DNA from: Candidatus Poribacteria bacterium
Lineage (GTDB): Bacteria; Poribacteria; WGA-4E; WGA-3G
DNA: 60,418 bases
Direction: 5' to 3'
Assembly (NCBI GenBank): GCA_022825665.1
Contig: JAJDWI010000128.1
Coordinates: 1 to 60,418, forward strand
Shown: positions 1 through 9,570 of the stretch, piece after piece
Layout of the letters: each line of letters starts with the position of its first letter
How positions within the stretch are numbered: the stretch's first letter is position 1
Notes under the pieces: model-generated
The model's input: only the letters and a program-made list of their open reading frames with translations
Database searches by the model: none
What the model was told of the DNA's origin: nothing
Program-made: the position numbers and the translations under genes

Positions 1-1
1 T

Positions 2-79
2 GAGAGCCTAAACGCCTGTGGATAACGTGTTAGACTACACTTTGTAGCAGTGTTAGACGAAGCAGGAAATGTCAGTTAG
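2..79 (+). pseudogene. Degraded C-terminal end of a TnpB (IS200/IS605 OrfB) gene
   Basis: The frame starting at base 2 reads ESLNACG, then a TAA stop at 23-25, then RVRLHFVAVLDEAGNVS and a TAG at 77-79. Known TnpB/OrfB tails read like ESLNACGDRVR...DEAG, so this is the tail of such a gene with one stop where an Asp codon would be. The rest lies outside the window. A TnpB tail normally overlaps the scaffold of its guide (omega) RNA, so the region may once have encoded that RNA. The gene is dead as read. Confidence rests on the motif and on the hairpin just downstream. Confidence 0.6.
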
Positions 80-109
80 AGATAAAACTCTAATGTGAGA
101 ACAAAAGAA

Positions 110-139
110 CCCCCATGCTTTAGCTGGGGGAGTATGTCA
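110..139 (+). mobile_element. IS200/IS605-type right-end hairpin
   Basis: CCCCCA pairs with TGGGGG around a short GC stem and UUUA loop, followed by GAGTATGTCA. This subterminal hairpin plus short tail is typical of the right ends of single-strand-transposing IS200/IS605 elements. It stands 31 bases after the TnpB remnant and 13 bases before trmD. The exact element boundary is inferred. Confidence 0.55.
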
Positions 140-152
140 GAGGCACGACATA

Positions 153-875
153 ATGAAATTGGATGTCCTCGCACTGTTTCCAGATATAATCGCACCTGCA
201 CTGCAAACAGGTATTCTTAAGCGAATCCAAGATGCTGGTGGACTTACAGTTAATGTCTATAACCTACGAGATTGGACTACAGACAAACATAAATCGGTAG
301 ACGATTATCCCTATGGTGGTGGAGCAGGGATGATTCTCAAACCTGAACCAATCTTCGCAGCTACCAAAGAATTAAATATAGAATCTGATGCACACATAGT
401 CTTTTTGACCCCACAAGGAATACCTTTAACACAACCCCTTGTTGAAGCGTTATCTTTGGAAAATCACCTTATATTAATTTGTGGTCGTTACAAAGGAGTT
501 GATGAGCGAGTACGTCAAAAAATTGTCACGTCAGAAATCTCAATAGGAGATTATGTTTTAAGTGGTGGAGAAATGGCTGCACTCGTGATAATTGATGCTA
601 TCGCACGAGTGTTACCAGGTGCTTTAGGAGATTTTGAGTCTGCCCACGAGGATTCATTTAGTAAAGAGTTACTTGATCATCCACACTACACCCGTCCGGC
701 AGATTATGAAGGTATGAAAGTACCGGAGGTATTATTAAGTGGACATCATGATAATATAAAAAAATGGCGGCATGTTGAAGCATTAAAACGTACTGCACAA
801 CGTCGACCAGATTTACTCCAAGAATATGATCTTACTGATGAAGAACTTGCAATCATCAATAAAGTAAGGCAGTAA
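153..875 (+). CDS. trmD: tRNA (guanine-N1)-methyltransferase TrmD
   Basis: TrmD is the SPOUT-fold enzyme that makes m1G37 in tRNAs with G36 using S-adenosylmethionine and so prevents +1 frameshifting. The 240-residue length is normal. Visible signatures are [10 protein letters not shown] (51-60), [11 protein letters not shown] (110-120) and [11 protein letters not shown] (130-140), which form the trefoil-knot cofactor site; the acidic residue of [11 protein letters not shown] (about 147) fits the catalytic Asp. A GAGG lies before the ATG. It leads the conserved order trmD-rplS-rnhB-yraN, but the usual upstream rimM is replaced at this edge by insertion-sequence remains. Confidence 0.97.
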   Translation: MKLDVLALFPDIIAPALQTGILKRIQDAGGLTVNVYNLRDWTTDKHKSVDDYPYGGGAGMILKPEPIFAATKELNIESDAHIVFLTPQGIPLTQPLVEALSLENHLILICGRYKGVDERVRQKIVTSEISIGDYVLSGGEMAALVIIDAIARVLPGALGDFESAHEDSFSKELLDHPHYTRPADYEGMKVPEVLLSGHHDNIKKWRHVEALKRTAQRRPDLLQEYDLTDEELAIINKVRQ

Positions 876-964
876 ATCTAAATCAAAGTAACATGCCCAA
901 ACAATAGTGCTGCACAAGTAAATATATACAAAAGTTTTAATCTAATAAAAGGAGGAACTGAAGA

Positions 965-1309
965 ATGAATTTAATTGAATCAGTTGAAAGTCAATATATG
1001 AAAAGTGACTTTCCAGAATTTGGTCCAGGGGACATTGTTAGAGTCAATACGCGTATCCGTGAGGGACAGAAAGAACGAATACAGGCTTACGAAGGCACAG
1101 TGATTCGTCGCGCTCACGGTGGAACACGTGCTACTTTTACTGTGCGTCGCGTTGCCTTTGGTACAGGAAGTGAAAGGACATTTCCACTACATTCACCCAA
1201 TATTGAAAGTATCAGTGTAGTGCGCTACGGTGCTGTTCGCCGTGCAAAATTATACTACTTGAGAGACCGCACTGGAAGAGCTGCTCGTGTCAAAGAACGC
1301 AGAATCTAA
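965..1309 (+). CDS. rplS: 50S ribosomal protein L19
   Basis: L19 sits at the interface of the 30S and 50S ribosomal subunits. The 114-residue protein shows the family pattern [16 protein letters not shown], then [10 protein letters not shown] and the closing [22 protein letters not shown]. Length and basic composition are normal. A near-perfect ribosome binding site, AAAGGAGGA at 948-956, sits 8 bases before the ATG, as expected for a highly expressed gene. It follows trmD by 89 bases, the usual partner order, and its stop lies 4 bases before the rnhB start. Confidence 0.97.
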   Translation: MNLIESVESQYMKSDFPEFGPGDIVRVNTRIREGQKERIQAYEGTVIRRAHGGTRATFTVRRVAFGTGSERTFPLHSPNIESISVVRYGAVRRAKLYYLRDRTGRAARVKERRI

Positions 1310-1313
1310 CAGA

Positions 1314-1904
1314 ATGGACTCTTTTGAACGTGCATGTAGTGAGAAGGGGTACACGCGGATTGCTGGTATAGATGAAGCAGGTAGAGGTGCTCTGGCAGGT
1401 CCAGTCGTAGCAGCTGCAGTTATTTTACCTTATGGTTGTCAAATAGATAATTTGAAGGATTCAAAGCAATTAACTTCAAAGCAACGTTCGAGTTTGTTTG
1501 ATGAAATATATAACTTAGCCGTTTCAGTCGGCATCGGTTATGCAGATAATAAAATAATTGAGCATATAAACATCCTTCAAGCAACACTGCAGGCAATGAA
1601 AGCAGCAGTAAAACAACTCACACCAAAACCGGATTTTCTCCTTATTGACGGTAATAAACTACCAGAAATTGATATTCCTGCAGAAGCAATTCCTAAAGGA
1701 GATAACCTTAGTATATCCATCGCAGCTGCATCAGTTATTGCTAAAACAACTCGCGATAGACTGATGATTGAATACAATCAAACATATCCGAGCTATGGGT
1801 TTCAACGACACAAAGGATATCCAACGGTACAACACCGTCAGGCTATCGCAAAGTTCGGTGTATCCCCTATTCATCGCAAAACCTTCAAATTACTCGCTAA
1901 TTAG
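1314..1904 (+). CDS. rnhB: Ribonuclease HII
   Basis: RNase HII cuts the RNA strand of RNA:DNA hybrids and starts removal of single ribonucleotides from DNA. From the ATG at 1314 the protein has 196 residues. Active-site features are AGIDEAGRG (17-25, with D20 and E21), DSKQLTSKQR, and the Asp of LLIDGN near residue 110; HKGYPT is the usual late motif. I prefer ATG 1314 to GTG 1287, which would overlap rplS by 23 bases. No strong ribosome binding site is visible, so translation is probably coupled to rplS, whose stop is 4 bases upstream. Confidence 0.95.
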   Translation: MDSFERACSEKGYTRIAGIDEAGRGALAGPVVAAAVILPYGCQIDNLKDSKQLTSKQRSSLFDEIYNLAVSVGIGYADNKIIEHINILQATLQAMKAAVKQLTPKPDFLLIDGNKLPEIDIPAEAIPKGDNLSISIAAASVIAKTTRDRLMIEYNQTYPSYGFQRHKGYPTVQHRQAIAKFGVSPIHRKTFKLLAN

Positions 1905-1948
1905 TTTAAACATAATTGTCATAACTCCAAAGATCCGAGGGTACTAAA

Positions 1949-2338
1949 ATGGGTGGTGTCAAGCAAAACATTGCCAAAATAGGAGAAACCTTCGCTGCGG
2001 ATCATCTTAAAGCACACGGTTATGAGATTCTTGCCCACAATTACCGTTTTCAACGCGGTGAAATTGACCTGATTGCCCAACACGGAAATTGTATCGTATT
2101 CGTAGAAGTAAAAACACGTCGAAGTCTAAAGTACGGATTCCCACAACATGCTGTAACCAAACAGAAACAACGGCAAATATCTAAAATTGCATTGGCATAC
2201 TTACAAACGCAAAATATAATTGATTCACCTTGTCGCTTTGATGTAATTGCAATTCATCTATCACCTCAATTTGATGTACTCAGTCTTGAACAAATTGAAA
2301 ATGCATTTGATTTTTTACCTGATCCAGACATGGTATAA
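1949..2338 (+). CDS. yraN: YraN/UPF0102 family nuclease-like protein
   Basis: A 129-residue member of the UPF0102 (YraN) family, small proteins with a PD-(D/E)XK nuclease-like fold and no settled function. The signature residues are present: E of GETFAADHL, RGEIDLIAQ (about 37-45) and VFVEVKTRRS (about 50-59), which carry the E, D and ExK expected of the nuclease core. It follows rnhB by 44 bases, the usual neighbour in many bacteria. A weak GAGGGT precedes the ATG. The family is clear; the activity is not proven. Confidence 0.9.
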   Translation: MGGVKQNIAKIGETFAADHLKAHGYEILAHNYRFQRGEIDLIAQHGNCIVFVEVKTRRSLKYGFPQHAVTKQKQRQISKIALAYLQTQNIIDSPCRFDVIAIHLSPQFDVLSLEQIENAFDFLPDPDMV

Positions 2339-2371
2339 TTATACTATTTATATCACCAAGGAATTAAGTTT

Positions 2372-3055
2372 ATGCAAGCGATAATTCTCTGTGGTGGACT
2401 TTCCACAAGACTGGGTAAGACTACAGAACAACTTCCAAAAGTATTGTTGAAAATTGGAAATAGAACCGTTTTAGAGTGGCAAATTGCACTTCTATCTGGG
2501 GCTGGCGTAAACGAGGTGATACTTGCATCGGGACACTTACATGATGTGCTAATTCAACATGTAGGTGATAAATATGCAGGTGTCAAAATCCAATATGCCA
2601 AAGAGGATAAACCACTTGGAACAGGTGGTGCAATTCAGAATGCGTTTCGGTTGGTTAAAGATTTTCCTGTCTTTGTTTTGCATGGTGATATTTTGTTGAA
2701 AAATATCTCTTTAGCAGATATGTTGTTACATCTACGTCCTGAAATGGATGGATTGTTACTTGGAATAAATGTGGATGATCTGACATCTTATGGTGAAATA
2801 GTTGCTGATGAAGATCAGCGCATCATTGAGTTTCGTGAAAAGCGGCAAGTCGCACGTGCAGGATGTGCAAACGGTGCAGTTTTTTTATTCAATCGTTCTA
2901 TAGTCAACGCTTTTCCAAAAACTGATGTTTTCTCTATTGAACGGGATGTCTTTCCTAACCTACCTCAACTTTATGTACATAGAGTTGATACTGATTGGAT
3001 TGACATCGGTGTCCCTGAACGACTTGAATATGCACGACAACATTTTACATCCTAA
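2372..3055 (+). CDS. Sugar-phosphate nucleotidyltransferase
   Basis: A 227-residue NTP-transferase of the RmlA/GmhD (HddC) type, which joins a sugar 1-phosphate to a nucleoside triphosphate and releases pyrophosphate. The nucleotide-binding loop CGGLSTRLGKTTEQLPK (8-24) holds the GGxxTRL and PK elements; LGTGGAI and HGDILL (the metal-binding Asp) follow, and DWIDIGVPERL closes the fold. It probably feeds lipopolysaccharide core or surface glycan synthesis. It follows yraN by 33 bases and may share its transcript. The exact sugar and nucleotide cannot be read from the sequence. Confidence 0.85.
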   Translation: MQAIILCGGLSTRLGKTTEQLPKVLLKIGNRTVLEWQIALLSGAGVNEVILASGHLHDVLIQHVGDKYAGVKIQYAKEDKPLGTGGAIQNAFRLVKDFPVFVLHGDILLKNISLADMLLHLRPEMDGLLLGINVDDLTSYGEIVADEDQRIIEFREKRQVARAGCANGAVFLFNRSIVNAFPKTDVFSIERDVFPNLPQLYVHRVDTDWIDIGVPERLEYARQHFTS

Positions 3056-3164
3056 TCACTTTGTAGTATAATTTAATGCGTATACATTCCATGATTAAAT
3101 GAAATGTATATGTGCAATAAGTATTGACAAAATAAACTATAGTTCACCAATATTGGAGAAACTT

Positions 3165-3992
3165 ATGTCTGTATTTAGTAAAGAAGATTTAGAATTTTGG
3201 GATGAACATGGTTATGTGGTTGTCCGTGAAGCGGTGCCACCTGAGAACTGTCAAGCTGCAGAACAAGCAGTTTGGGACTTTCTTGAAATGGATGGAGACA
3301 ATCCGGACAGTTGGTACCCAACAGATCCACCCCGACGTGGTATCATGGTAGAGATATATCAACACCAAGCATTATGGGATAATAGACAATATCCGCGTGT
3401 ACATCAAGCTTTCACAGAGATCTGGAATAATGAGAAACTTTGGGTCAGTTTTGATCGGGCAAGTATGAATCCTCCTGAACGCGACGATTGGAAGTTTCCT
3501 GGTCCCTACTTACATTGGGATATGTCGTTAGACAATATGCCTGTTCGGTTAAAGGTACAGGGTGTTCTATATCTTGCAGATACTCCTGCTAATCAAGGAG
3601 CATTTACCTGTATTCCTGGATTCCACAAGAAATTAGAAGCATGGTTAAACGATCTACCATCAGATGCAAATCCTCGACATGTAGTCCGTGATTATCAGAA
3701 AGATGCTGTCCCTATCGCTGGCAAGGCAGGGGACCTGGTGATTTGGCATAGTGCCTTACCCCATGGTAGCAGTCCAAATTCTGCTGAACGTCCACGGATG
3801 GCACAATATATTACAATGTCACCTGCACCCAATGAAGGCAAAGATACCAGCGAAGGCAGGGTTACAGGATGGCGTGAACGTCTCACCGGTCTTGGCAAAA
3901 ATCAGAAAGAGAAGGAACATAACCAAGGTAAGACTGCAGAATTGACTCCATTAGGGAAGAAACTACTCGGTCTTGAACCTTGGGTTGCTTAG
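3165..3992 (+). CDS. Phytanoyl-CoA dioxygenase (PhyH) family protein
   Basis: A 275-residue Fe(II)/2-oxoglutarate oxygenase of the PhyH family. The double-stranded beta-helix iron site is visible as HWDMSLD (HxD) and, about 95 residues later, WHSALPHGSSPN, with a nearby Arg (ERPRMAQY) suited to bind 2-oxoglutarate. FWDEHGYVVVREAVPP at the N-terminus is the usual family opening. I start at ATG 3165, preceded by GGAGA, rather than 3099, which adds 22 unrelated residues. The substrate is unknown; members act on lipids, small metabolites or natural products. A strong terminator follows. Confidence 0.85.
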   Translation: MSVFSKEDLEFWDEHGYVVVREAVPPENCQAAEQAVWDFLEMDGDNPDSWYPTDPPRRGIMVEIYQHQALWDNRQYPRVHQAFTEIWNNEKLWVSFDRASMNPPERDDWKFPGPYLHWDMSLDNMPVRLKVQGVLYLADTPANQGAFTCIPGFHKKLEAWLNDLPSDANPRHVVRDYQKDAVPIAGKAGDLVIWHSALPHGSSPNSAERPRMAQYITMSPAPNEGKDTSEGRVTGWRERLTGLGKNQKEKEHNQGKTAELTPLGKKLLGLEPWVA

Positions 3993-4009
3993 TCAAGATG
4001 TTATTTTTG

Positions 4010-4037
4010 GGCGGGTAATGTACCCGCCTATTTTTTT
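4010..4037 (+). terminator. Rho-independent terminator after the dioxygenase
   Basis: GGCGGGTA and TACCCGCC form a perfect 8-bp stem with an ATG loop, followed by TATTTTTTT. It sits 18 bases after the dioxygenase stop and insulates cydA. Confidence 0.9.
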
Positions 4038-4066
4038 ATATAAGATATGTAATGTGAGATAACATT

Positions 4067-5359
4067 ATGTCAGACCTTTTAGCAGCACGTGCACAAATGG
4101 CGATGTCCCTTGCTTTTCATATTATTTTTGCATCCATTGGCATAGCAATGCCGCTACTAATGGTTATTGCAGAAGGTTTATGGTTAAAAACTAAGGATGA
4201 AACCTATCTCACGCTTGCAAAACGGTGGTCAAAGGGAACTGCAATCATGTTTGCCGTAGGGGCAGTTTCTGGTACTGTTTTGTCGTTTGAACTTGGTTTA
4301 TTGTGGCCCACTTTCATGGCTTATGCAGGACCAATCATAGGTATGCCGTTTTCTTTAGAAGGATTGGCATTCTTTATAGAAGCAATATTTTTAGGCATAT
4401 ATCTATATGGATGGAACCGTGTTCCAAAAACTGTACACTGGCTTGCTGGAGTGATGGTGCTGCTTGGTGGCATGATGTCCGGTATATTCGTGGTCACTGC
4501 TAACGCTTGGATGAATACGCCTACTGGATTTACGATTGAAGATGGAAAGGCAGTAAATATTGATCCTATTGCAGCGATGCTTAACCCTTCCTCTTTTAGT
4601 CAAGCCCTCCACATGACTATTGCTGCATTCCTTGCTGTTGGGTTTGCTGTAGCTGGAATACATGCTTATTTTCTGAGACGTGACCCGCAGAACGAATTCC
4701 ATAGAAAAGCTTTTGCTATTGCTTTATGCGTTGGTGGTATTTTTGCACTCCTTCAACCAATTTCAGGGGATATCAGTGCGAAACGTCTCGCAAAACACCA
4801 ACCCATCAAACTTGCTGCAATGGAGGCTCAATGGGAAACAGAACGTGGTGCACCTCTACGTATCGGCGGCATTCCAGACGAAGAAGCTGAAGTCACCCGA
4901 TATGCCATAGAAATACCGAAGGCACTCAGTTTCCTTGTACACTTTGACCTAAACGCAGAAATAAAAGGTCTCAAAGATTTTCCACCCGAAAACCGTCCTC
5001 CCGTTGCTATCGTACATTACGCATTTCAGATTATGGTTGGTTGTGGAATCGTAATGATTATTGCTGGAATTCTCGGTGGATGGTTAGCGTGGAGACATAA
5101 AGGATTGCCAATCAAAAGCTGGTACCTTAGGTTTGTTACAATATGTACACCACTCGGTTTTATTGCTATAGAAGCAGGATGGACGGTGACAGAAGTCGGA
5201 CGTCAACCTTGGGTAATCTATAACATTATGCGAACAGCAGATGCCGTAACTCCAATGCCACATCTTATAGTCCCTTTCATAGGATTTACAGTACTTTACA
5301 TTTTTCTCTCAATTATCGTAGTGATACTCCTACGTCGGCAGATTTTCATTTATGATTAG
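4067..5359 (+). CDS. cydA: Cytochrome bd ubiquinol oxidase subunit I
   Basis: CydA is the heme-bearing subunit of cytochrome bd, which oxidises quinol and reduces oxygen to water with high affinity without pumping protons. The 430-residue protein is very hydrophobic. H18 and H182 match the heme ligands H19 and H186 of the E. coli enzyme, a Met in QIMVGCG (about 323) fits the third ligand, and E99/E105 lie in the conserved SLEGLAFFIEA stretch. GRQPW (379-383) is the family hallmark. The loop between the middle helices (about 233-315) is short, as in short-Q-loop enzymes. It is followed by cydB. Confidence 0.95.
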   Translation: MSDLLAARAQMAMSLAFHIIFASIGIAMPLLMVIAEGLWLKTKDETYLTLAKRWSKGTAIMFAVGAVSGTVLSFELGLLWPTFMAYAGPIIGMPFSLEGLAFFIEAIFLGIYLYGWNRVPKTVHWLAGVMVLLGGMMSGIFVVTANAWMNTPTGFTIEDGKAVNIDPIAAMLNPSSFSQALHMTIAAFLAVGFAVAGIHAYFLRRDPQNEFHRKAFAIALCVGGIFALLQPISGDISAKRLAKHQPIKLAAMEAQWETERGAPLRIGGIPDEEAEVTRYAIEIPKALSFLVHFDLNAEIKGLKDFPPENRPPVAIVHYAFQIMVGCGIVMIIAGILGGWLAWRHKGLPIKSWYLRFVTICTPLGFIAIEAGWTVTEVGRQPWVIYNIMRTADAVTPMPHLIVPFIGFTVLYIFLSIIVVILLRRQIFIYD

Positions 5360-5399
5360 CTGATAATGACATGTTATATTCTATTTTGTGGTGATAACA

Positions 5400-6446
5400 A
5401 TGATCCAACTTGAAATCTATATAGCTGGTGTGATGTTAGTGTCGTTGATCATCTATATGCTGACAGGTGGGGCAGATTTTGGGGGTGGTGTATGGGATCT
5501 TTTTGCTACAGGCGAACGTGCAAAAGATCAGCGCGAACTGATTACACATGCCCTTGCACCAATTTGGGAAGCAAACCACGTTTGGTTGATTGTCATCGTT
5601 GTACTCTTATTTGTAGCGTTTCCTGTTGCCTTTGCATCTATAGGCACTGCATTACATATTCCCCTAACCTTAATGTTAATCGGAATTGTGCTACGTGGAA
5701 CAGCTTTTGTATTCCGGACTTATGACGACCAATCCGAAACAACTCATCTAAGATGGAGTCGTCTGTTTGCTATTGCGAGCATTATCACGCCAATCATGCT
5801 CGGAGTCACGCTTGGTGCTGTGGCATCAGGAACTATTCATGTTGATGTTGAAACTGGTATTGTTGAAACAGACTTTATCTCGTCTTGGTTTGCCTTATTT
5901 CCTTTTGCGATAGGTGTATTCACCTTGACCCTTTGTGCTCTGCTTGCAGCAGTCTATCTTACACTTGAAACTGATAATTCCGAATTACAGGAAGATTTTC
6001 GCATACGAGCACTTGTCGCGGCAGTCAGCGTCGGGGTAATGGCTGGTATCAGTTTTCTACTATCAGCAGAAGGCGCGCCTACAATACGAAAAGGTCTGGG
6101 TAATAGTGTCTGGTCGGTGCCATTTCATCTCTTGACAGGTGCGGTAGCAATTTGGGCAATCTGGGCAATCTGGAAGCGACATTACTCACTTGCACGTGTT
6201 CTTGCTCCAATTCAAGTTACATTGATTATATTCGGTTGGGGATTAGCTCAGTATCCCCATATAGTTTCCCCGAATCTAACCTTTTCAAATACAGCAGCAT
6301 CAAAGTCTGTACTTCAACCTGTGCTAATTATAGTGGTCATCGGCGCGGTTATTGTAATACCTGCATTTTGGTATCTATATACTGTATTTAAGGGAAGAGA
6401 TGATCAGACAGGAAGTCTGATTGAACAAGATAAAACTAATAATTAG
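5400..6446 (+). CDS. cydB: Cytochrome bd ubiquinol oxidase subunit II
   Basis: CydB is the second membrane subunit of cytochrome bd and stabilises the hemes held by CydA. From ATG 5400 it has 348 residues. TGGADFGGGVWDLFATG near the N-terminus and PIWEANHVWLI are hallmark sequences; eight or nine hydrophobic segments follow. A GTG at 5388 would add four residues, but ATG 5400 has GGTGAT at a suitable distance. The 40-base gap after cydA supports one transcript. No cydX-like or cydDC genes are visible nearby. Confidence 0.94.
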   Translation: MIQLEIYIAGVMLVSLIIYMLTGGADFGGGVWDLFATGERAKDQRELITHALAPIWEANHVWLIVIVVLLFVAFPVAFASIGTALHIPLTLMLIGIVLRGTAFVFRTYDDQSETTHLRWSRLFAIASIITPIMLGVTLGAVASGTIHVDVETGIVETDFISSWFALFPFAIGVFTLTLCALLAAVYLTLETDNSELQEDFRIRALVAAVSVGVMAGISFLLSAEGAPTIRKGLGNSVWSVPFHLLTGAVAIWAIWAIWKRHYSLARVLAPIQVTLIIFGWGLAQYPHIVSPNLTFSNTAASKSVLQPVLIIVVIGAVIVIPAFWYLYTVFKGRDDQTGSLIEQDKTNN

Positions 6447-6524
6447 TTCTCAGCAGTGAAGATGTAAAGTTCGTTCTGTATATAATTGAACGATTAAACA
6501 AGGTTTCAGATCTAATACCCAGTT

Positions 6525-7139
6525 CTATTCGTTCTGTTCATTTATCTGATGTAATGCTTCGCTAATATATCTACGAATCCATTCGCTTTCAGTTGTTTGT
6601 TCTAATGCATTGAGTGCAGATATTGCTTGCGGGTTACCTATCCTACCCAAAGCTACAACAGCAGCTGAGCAAACTGATCTATCAGAATCGGTAACACTAC
6701 CCATCAATGCCTCTATGACCTGCATAGGTGGATTGGCAATTCTACCTTCTGTCAGTCCCAATTCCCCTAAGGCAACGACAGCTGCACACCGCATATCAGG
6801 TTCATCGTCATCTAAGAAAGGAATGAGTCCATCTATAGCACGTGAGTCTCGCAATCGTCCAAGTGCAGAGATAGCAAACCGTCGAACTGTAGTATTATTA
6901 TCTGATAATGCTTCAATAAGCGGGACCACTGCATGCACATCACCAACATTACCTAATCCTTCCGCAGCATAAGCACGCATTTCAGCAGAATCTGATCGCA
7001 ATTTTCTACGCAGCAACTTTGAAGGAAAATAACGCCAATTTCTCAGAGGTCCGTCTCTATGTGAAAGTAAGTGGATCAGACTACGAATCTTGTTCTGAAT
7101 GGATCGATCAGAGGCTGTGTTTGAGGTATCGCGTACCAT
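6525..7139 (-). CDS. HEAT-repeat protein
   Basis: A 204-residue soluble protein built from PBS-lyase/HEAT repeats of about 31 residues. Repeat units are easy to see, for example RAYAAEGLGNVGDVHAVVPL, VRRFAISALGRLRDSRAIDG, MRCAAVVALGELG and VCSAAVVALGRIGNPQAISA. Such alpha-solenoids act in protein binding; some relatives are phycobilin lyases, which makes no sense here. A clear GAGGTGA precedes the ATG. It stands alone between convergent cydB and trpB, so its partner cannot be guessed. Confidence 0.8.
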   Translation of the reverse strand: MVRDTSNTASDRSIQNKIRSLIHLLSHRDGPLRNWRYFPSKLLRRKLRSDSAEMRAYAAEGLGNVGDVHAVVPLIEALSDNNTTVRRFAISALGRLRDSRAIDGLIPFLDDDEPDMRCAAVVALGELGLTEGRIANPPMQVIEALMGSVTDSDRSVCSAAVVALGRIGNPQAISALNALEQTTESEWIRRYISEALHQINEQNE

Positions 7140-7293
7140 TGTTCACCTCGTCAGCAGTTGAAATACGACTATTATAATATAGATTTATGAGTATATCATT
7201 CAGTTTGATATATGATACAGTAAAGTAGTAAATGTTTCAAACTAATGAGAACATTAACAATATCTATAGATGTAAGAGCTGAGTAGTGCCAAA

Positions 7294-8487
7294 CTACAAT
7301 GTAATATCTAATTCTTTGGCTATAGTGTAGACATCCTTGTCTCCACGTCCTGATAGACATACCACAATTGTTTTATCATTACTAAGTTTGGGGGCAAGTT
7401 CACGTAGGTAAGCAATTGCATGTGCTGATTCTAACGCTGGAATGATTCCCTCAGTCTGTGATAGTAACTGAAATCCTTCAACTGCTTCCTTATCCGTAAT
7501 TGGCACATATTCTGCACGACCAGTTTCTCTATAATAACTATGTTCCGGACCAACACCAGGATAATCTAAACCAGCGGAAATTGAGTGTGCGGGAGTAATT
7601 TGACCATCTTCTTCCTGTAATAAATAACACTTTGCTCCATGGAAAACACCCACACTTCCTGCTGTAAGTGGAGCAGCGTGCCGTCCACTACGGATACTAT
7701 CACCTGCTGCTTCAACACCGATAAGGCGAACTGATTCATCATGATAGAATGGGTAGAACATCCCAAGAGAATTGCTACCGCCACCTACACACGCAACTAT
7801 ACAATCTGGTAAGTTACCTTCCTGTTCTAATATCTGTGTTCTTGTCTCCTCACCGATGACTGCTTGAAAGTCTCTGACAATCATTGGATATGGGTGTGCT
7901 CCTACAACAGAACCGAGTAGCAAATATGTTGAACGAACATTTGTAACCCAATCTCTAAAACATGCATTAATTGCATCTTTGAGTGTACGCGAACCGGAAT
8001 CTACTGGGACAACCTTAGTTCCCATCAACTGCATACGAAATACGTTGAGTGCTTGTCTTTCAATATCCTCTTCTCCCATATATACTTCACATTCCATGTC
8101 GAACTTAGCTGCTACGGTAGCAGTTGCAACACCATGTTGTCCTGCACCTGTTTCTGCGATGATTCGTTTTTTACCCATCCACCGTGCAAGTAATATCTGT
8201 CCAATAGCACTGTTTATCTTATGTGCTCCAGTGTGATTTAGGTCTTCTCGTTTGAGGTATATTTTAGCACCACCAAGAGATTCTGTTAATCGTTCAGCAT
8301 AATACAGTGGATTAGGACGACCAACATATTCACTGAGATAATACCGAAATTCCTTTTGAAAATCTGAATTGTCTTTGAGTGTTGTATATGCTTCCTCCAA
8401 TTCCATAAGTGCTGGCATAAGGGTTTCGGGTACATATCTTCCACCGAATTGCCCAAAATGCCCTGTAGCGTCAGGAAGTTGTTGCAT
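7294..8487 (-). CDS. trpB: Tryptophan synthase beta chain
   Basis: TrpB joins indole and L-serine to give tryptophan with pyridoxal phosphate. The 397-residue protein is of normal length. [19 protein letters not shown] (about 86-104) carries the Schiff-base Lys, [10 protein letters not shown] is the phosphate-binding glycine loop, and the end [13 protein letters not shown] is typical of the major TrpB1 class that pairs with TrpA. GGAGAA precedes the ATG. No trpA or other trp gene is in the window, so the partner must lie elsewhere or the gene acts as an indole salvage enzyme. Confidence 0.96.
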   Translation of the reverse strand: MQQLPDATGHFGQFGGRYVPETLMPALMELEEAYTTLKDNSDFQKEFRYYLSEYVGRPNPLYYAERLTESLGGAKIYLKREDLNHTGAHKINSAIGQILLARWMGKKRIIAETGAGQHGVATATVAAKFDMECEVYMGEEDIERQALNVFRMQLMGTKVVPVDSGSRTLKDAINACFRDWVTNVRSTYLLLGSVVGAHPYPMIVRDFQAVIGEETRTQILEQEGNLPDCIVACVGGGSNSLGMFYPFYHDESVRLIGVEAAGDSIRSGRHAAPLTAGSVGVFHGAKCYLLQEEDGQITPAHSISAGLDYPGVGPEHSYYRETGRAEYVPITDKEAVEGFQLLSQTEGIIPALESAHAIAYLRELAPKLSNDKTIVVCLSGRGDKDVYTIAKELDITL

Positions 8488-8531
8488 TTAAGTTCTCCAA
8501 TTTATAATGTATATGATTATGAAAATACAAT

Positions 8532-9539
8532 TCATTGTAATACTGATTTGGCACGAAGATTTGGACGTTCTAAAACTGTAGGGTTTACAACAGAAGTCGG
8601 TAATTGTCCAGTCAATACTTGTGCCACAGACTTAGCAGCGGTCATCTGTAACTCCATAATAGATTCTTCAGAAATAAAAGCTGCATGTGGGGTGATGATT
8701 ACGTTTTCAAGATGTAGTAATGGATCATCCTGGTGCGGTGGCTCAGTTTCCAATACATCAATTCCTGCACCTGCAATTTCACCTGTTTGTAATGCAGCAA
8801 TAAGTGCTGAAGTATCAACAACCCCACCACGGGCAGTGTTGATAAGATACGCTGTTGACTTCATGGCTTTAAATTCATCATCACTGAACATGTGCTGTGT
8901 CTCAGAAGTTAAGGGAGCATGGATTGTGATAAAGTCCGATGTTGTCAGTAATTCCTCAAAAGAAACTTTTTCCGCTCCGTGCTGTCCGATTAATTCTTGG
9001 GTTGTGCGCGGAGAATATACCTTCATTTTCAACCCAAAAGCCATCGCTTTTGAGATAATTGCCTTTCCAATATGTCCAAATCCTACAATACCTAATGTCT
9101 TATCACGTAATCTATTCATCTGTTGTCCAATGTTCTGGTCCCATATATTGGTTTTAACTGCGGAATTAAACAATGGTATTTTCCTTGCACAAGCTAACAT
9201 TAGAGCCATTGCATGGTCAGAAACTTCATCAACACAATATGCAGGTACATTTGTTACAATGATCCCATTCTTTGTCGCAGCCTCAACATCAATGTTATCA
9301 AGTCCTATCCCATAACGCGCGATAATTTGACACTTACTTGCGGTAGAAATTACACATTCACGAACAGACTTCCAACACGTGAGAATTCCATCAACATTTG
9401 TAGCAAGTGAGATAAGTTCATCCTCATCTCCTGATTCGGCTACGATAACATTCGCTCCAACATCTGATAGTATCTGTCTTTCTGGTTCAATAGATGACCA
9501 TGCGTAATCCGTAATGAGAATTGTGTAATTGTTAGACAT
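8532..9539 (-). CDS. D-2-hydroxyacid dehydrogenase (phosphoglycerate dehydrogenase-like)
   Basis: A 335-residue NAD-dependent D-2-hydroxyacid dehydrogenase. The Rossmann loop GFGHIGKAI is followed by the catalytic set: Arg in NTARGGVVDTSAL, Glu in DVLETEPP, and His in ITPHAAFISEE. The C-terminal regulatory (ACT) domain of classic SerA is missing, so the substrate may be 3-phosphoglycerate, glyoxylate/hydroxypyruvate or another 2-oxoacid. It lies 44 bases upstream of trpB on the same strand and 31 bases from the GlcD-like gene, so these three may form one transcript for small hydroxyacid metabolism. Confidence 0.88.
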   Translation of the reverse strand: MSNNYTILITDYAWSSIEPERQILSDVGANVIVAESGDEDELISLATNVDGILTCWKSVRECVISTASKCQIIARYGIGLDNIDVEAATKNGIIVTNVPAYCVDEVSDHAMALMLACARKIPLFNSAVKTNIWDQNIGQQMNRLRDKTLGIVGFGHIGKAIISKAMAFGLKMKVYSPRTTQELIGQHGAEKVSFEELLTTSDFITIHAPLTSETQHMFSDDEFKAMKSTAYLINTARGGVVDTSALIAALQTGEIAGAGIDVLETEPPHQDDPLLHLENVIITPHAAFISEESIMELQMTAAKSVAQVLTGQLPTSVVNPTVLERPNLRAKSVLQ

Positions 9540-9570
9540 GTATTGAAACTTATAGTTCTCAGATTAAGGG

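Noticed and set aside
1287-1313. GTG start for rnhB inside rplS
   Set aside because: ATG 1314 gives the normal RNase HII N-terminus and avoids the overlap.
8449-9315. Plus-strand open frame of 288 codons
   Set aside because: It lies antisense to trpB and the hydroxyacid dehydrogenase, both with full motif sets; composition is Ser/Cys/Ile-rich as for a shadow frame.
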